From Acidobacteriaceae bacterium (GTDB lineage: Bacteria; Acidobacteriota; Terriglobia; Terriglobales; Acidobacteriaceae): a DNA stretch of 64,000 bases. Within the stretch, counting starts at the first letter, position 1. Every line of letters starts with the position of its first letter. The stretch lies in NCBI GenBank assembly GCA_003138515.1, contig PLGG01000015.1, positions 187,344 to 251,343 of the forward strand, in the 5' to 3' direction. Of this stretch, positions 62,184 to 64,000 are shown in pieces. The translations under genes and the position numbers were made by a program. The notes beneath the pieces are model-generated. The model had not been told where the DNA came from. It searched no databases and worked only from the letters and a program-made list of their open reading frames with translations.

Positions 62184-62975
62184 GTGACGATTGCGATTGG
62201 ATTCGTCCATGATGAAGGGTTATTGCTATGTGCCGACACAAAAGTGACGGGCATAATTAAGGCAAATCAGAGCAAGATTGAACACTGGCACAACAAAGAT
62301 AGAGACTGTAGCTTATCCTTCGCCATATCCAGCGAAGACCTGAATTTCCCTAAAACGGCGATCAAGAAATGCTGTGCTTTTGTTAAGAAAATGGACCCAA
62401 AAACTATCACATTGGAGTCAGTCCATGATGCTGCTGAGTTCTCATTGGCCGAGTTCTATCGGGAACACATTTACGCTCATCCAGACAGAACACCGGGTGC
62501 CGTCTTCCTTGAGTTACTGGTAGCAATATCCGTCCGTGGCGAGATGGGACTTTATGTATCCCATGAGACCGTTTTGAATCCCGTCGAGATTTTTGAATGC
62601 GTTGGTTCGGGTGCGTATCTGGCAAAATATCTGATTGGGAAGTATTCGAGTGCCAACCCAGGCAGGCTGACTCATGCGGATGCAGTTGTCATTAGCCGGT
62701 ACGCTGTACAATCCGCGATCGATTACGACCAAAATTGCGGAGGCACAATAGAAATACTGAATGTCGGAGTATCTGGCGTTCCTAAGCGAACAATTGGAAC
62801 GGATTGGTATCCAACACAGGATTTCGTTAGTGGTGCGCTAGATGCTGTTTTGCAAATGACACACGATTTAGCGAATATGTCGGCTGAGGACCACTGGGGC
62901 GAAGCGACTGACAAGCGTATAGATGAAGTCGCTAAACGGCTTCATGATCTCGATATGAATAAGTGGAATTGGTAG
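62184..62975 (+). CDS. Proteasome-fold Ntn hydrolase
   Basis: About 263 residues from the GTG at 62184, chosen because aagaggaag lies just upstream. It starts Met-Thr-Ile-Ala-Ile-Gly. Removal of Met would expose Thr1, and Asp17 then falls in LLLCADTKVTG, as in proteasome beta subunits. Lys30 in QSKIEHW is a candidate for Lys33. ECVGSGAYLAKYLIG matches the GSG motif, and AIDYDQNCGGTIEI the D-x-x-S/C-G motif. The track ATG (62079) would bury Thr1. Base composition is visibly lower in GC than neighbours. The substrate is unknown; a self-compartmentalised protease is inferred. Confidence 0.72.
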   Translation: MTIAIGFVHDEGLLLCADTKVTGIIKANQSKIEHWHNKDRDCSLSFAISSEDLNFPKTAIKKCCAFVKKMDPKTITLESVHDAAEFSLAEFYREHIYAHPDRTPGAVFLELLVAISVRGEMGLYVSHETVLNPVEIFECVGSGAYLAKYLIGKYSSANPGRLTHADAVVISRYAVQSAIDYDQNCGGTIEILNVGVSGVPKRTIGTDWYPTQDFVSGALDAVLQMTHDLANMSAEDHWGEATDKRIDEVAKRLHDLDMNKWNW

Positions 62976-62979
62976 AAGA

Positions 62980-63870
62980 TTAAGCAATCTCTCCAAGCGC
63001 CCTGCGCAGAATCTCACCGTCATACTTAGAGGTTTTCACTACTGTCTTGGGCAGGAGTGCAATCAAATCATCTATGGTCCACGCCCTATGAGCGAGTCCG
63101 ATTTCCATAGCTGGCGTCACTCTCAGGCTCGCGTGAATCCTGACAAAGTTGTAATGCATGTAGTGGATTGCGACCGCGTGCGCGTGATTCTCGGCTTTCT
63201 TGCTGTGCGCGTTGGTGAGCCGGGTAAAGCGGCGCTGCGACATCCTGAGCGTTAGATTCTGGCGTTCTACATAGGACGTGGAAACGTGCGCGGGATCGGG
63301 AAAGCCGATGACTGTTTTCATATCACAGCCGATGCACTTCGCAGGGGAATAACGGCGCTGTTCCTCATCTGTGGGAGCGCCGTAAATCTTGTGCAACTGC
63401 GCGTAATCCACTTCTAGGCCGAAAGCGCCTTCCACGGCCTTGAGGTATGGGGCGTGTGCGTCAGTCGTTACCTGTACACGGCTGGCGATGCGACTGGCAC
63501 AATCATCCATGAAGTCCATCGCCCAGTTGGTATCTCTGCCGCCGACGAGGTAGGAGACAACGAGTTTCGTATCCGCGTCGATTCCTATCCAAGTCCAAAT
63601 ATCGCCCCATCCCGCTGCTTTTTGGTCCGGTGTAGCGTTCTTCTGTTTCGTCCCACAGAAACTCCAAATCTCATCGCATTGCAAACGGCGAACCTTGAGG
63701 TTCCGCACATGCTTGTCGTGATACTCCGCGCACACTTTGCCTAAATCGACGAGTAGCTTGGTGACTGTATTCTTGGCCGCTCCCGTCATGCGGCAAGTCG
63801 CCCTAATCGAGCAGCCCTCGATGAGGCAACGGGCAATCTGTGCTCTGGTTTGGGAGTCCAAGCAGTTCAT
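62980..63870 (-). CDS. DDE transposase, IS1-family-like
   Basis: A 296-residue protein. An N-terminal HTH (RAQIARCLIEGCSIRATCRMTGAAKNTVTKLLVDLGK) precedes a DDE core: QCDEIWSFCG (Asp), TTDAHAPYL (Asp) and STSYVERQNLTLRM (Glu). The C-terminal HYMHYNFVRIHASLRVTPAMEIG is typical. No flanking inverted repeats are obvious and only 4 bp separate it from the convergent Ntn gene stop. A consensus promoter with a palindrome lies upstream. Confidence 0.88.
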   Translation of the reverse strand: MNCLDSQTRAQIARCLIEGCSIRATCRMTGAAKNTVTKLLVDLGKVCAEYHDKHVRNLKVRRLQCDEIWSFCGTKQKNATPDQKAAGWGDIWTWIGIDADTKLVVSYLVGGRDTNWAMDFMDDCASRIASRVQVTTDAHAPYLKAVEGAFGLEVDYAQLHKIYGAPTDEEQRRYSPAKCIGCDMKTVIGFPDPAHVSTSYVERQNLTLRMSQRRFTRLTNAHSKKAENHAHAVAIHYMHYNFVRIHASLRVTPAMEIGLAHRAWTIDDLIALLPKTVVKTSKYDGEILRRALGEIA

Positions 63871-63877
63871 ATTGACT

Positions 63878-63906
63878 ATTATGCTAAAGCGGCTTTAGAA
63901 TGTCAA
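63878..63906 (-). promoter_or_regulatory. Consensus sigma-70 promoter with palindromic operator, possibly leaderless
   Basis: On the minus strand TTGACA (63906-63901) and CATAAT (63883-63878) are spaced exactly 17 bp. The spacer contains the perfect palindrome CTAAAGC-C-GCTTTAG (63884-63898). Only 7 bases separate the -10 box from the transposase ATG, so transcription should begin at or near the start codon. Confidence 0.7.
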
Positions 63907-63959
63907 GAGAAAAGTTGGACTATGCGCCTATAATTGCGCAATCCGAGAGGAAGTAGTTT

Positions 63960-64000
63960 ATGGCTACGACGATTGGTTCGCAGGATTTTCTCGATTATGC
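63960..64000 (+). CDS. Start of an unidentified gene (partial)
   Basis: ATG 63960 follows gagaggaag and opens MATTIGSQDFLDYA before the window ends. Thirteen codons are too few to identify the protein. TATAAT at 63929-63934 may be its -10 box, but no good -35 is visible. Confidence 0.5.
   Translation, partial: MATTIGSQDFLDY

Noticed and set aside
1-64000. tRNA, rRNA and CRISPR arrays
   Set aside because: No T-loop consensus, rRNA-like stretch or regularly spaced identical repeats with unique spacers were seen by eye; the tandem heptamers have no spacers.

Overview
The window is a dense, GC-rich bacterial chromosome segment. Gene content points to Acidobacteriota (class Terriglobia). The indicators are a long Pro/Ala-tailed BamD, LiaF-like/DUF4097 surface proteins, arrays of MacB/FtsX-type permeases without their ATPase, a SpoIIE-type phosphatase with an extracytoplasmic domain, and many small toxin-antitoxin loci. 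The taxon is inferred from style and gene order only; there is no rRNA in the window.

Layout. 0-9 kb: envelope-stress-like membrane proteins, a cytidylate-kinase-like protein, alanine racemase, a YkgJ cysteine-cluster protein, a VOC protein, a UBP zinc finger, ribosomal protein S1 and an MFS carrier. 9-14.7 kb: a minus-strand set valS-nadC-birA-coaX. 14.8-21.3 kb: a VapBC module, bamD, rpe, a SpoIIE phosphatase and a short UvrC homologue. 21.4-30 kb: two paralogous secreted proteins, xylulokinase, a Dph6-like ATP pyrophosphatase, MazEF, a GH3 beta-glucosidase and a secreted papain-like protein. 30-33.5 kb: a universal stress protein, a cNMP-domain protein, a Crp/Fnr regulator with an N-terminal cysteine cluster, and a TumE/TumA-type module. 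33.5-53.8 kb: housekeeping and sugar metabolism (PmbA, phosphoesterase, nucleotidase, zinc ribbon, AsmA-like, GH13, CDF, NahK plus nucleotidyltransferase, glycerol kinase, SulP, dehydrogenase E2, LipB, DoxX, serine hydrolase), with a Phd-VapC module between. 53.8-56.6 kb: MntA-HepT followed by a broken DUF2971 gene, RNase P RNA and dUTPase. 56.7-62 kb: two tandem copies of a two-permease unit. 62-64 kb: a cassette of visibly lower GC with a proteasome-fold Ntn hydrolase, a DDE transposase and the start of another gene.

Working together. ValS/NadC/BirA/CoaX supply a charged tRNA and cofactors. NahK plus the nucleotidyltransferase activate sugars, while GH3, GH13 and xylulokinase indicate plant-polysaccharide use. 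E2 and LipB form a lipoylation pair. The Crp/Fnr protein has a CRP-type recognition helix, and a perfect TGTGA-N6-TCACA site lies upstream of the stress-protein gene. Five toxin-antitoxin modules lie within about 40 kb.

Most interesting points: (1) the Ntn hydrolase, whose RBS-supported GTG start places Thr next to the initiator Met with Asp at mature position 17, as in proteasome beta subunits; (2) the duplicated permease unit, with a third leader-like copy where the foreign cassette begins; (3) short tandem heptamer/octamer repeats at several sites, one in frame inside the UvrC-like gene; (4) a small palindromic coding insert shared by ValS and S1; (5) the Crp/Fnr operator pair; (6) the MntA-HepT-DUF2971 cassette with two lesions.
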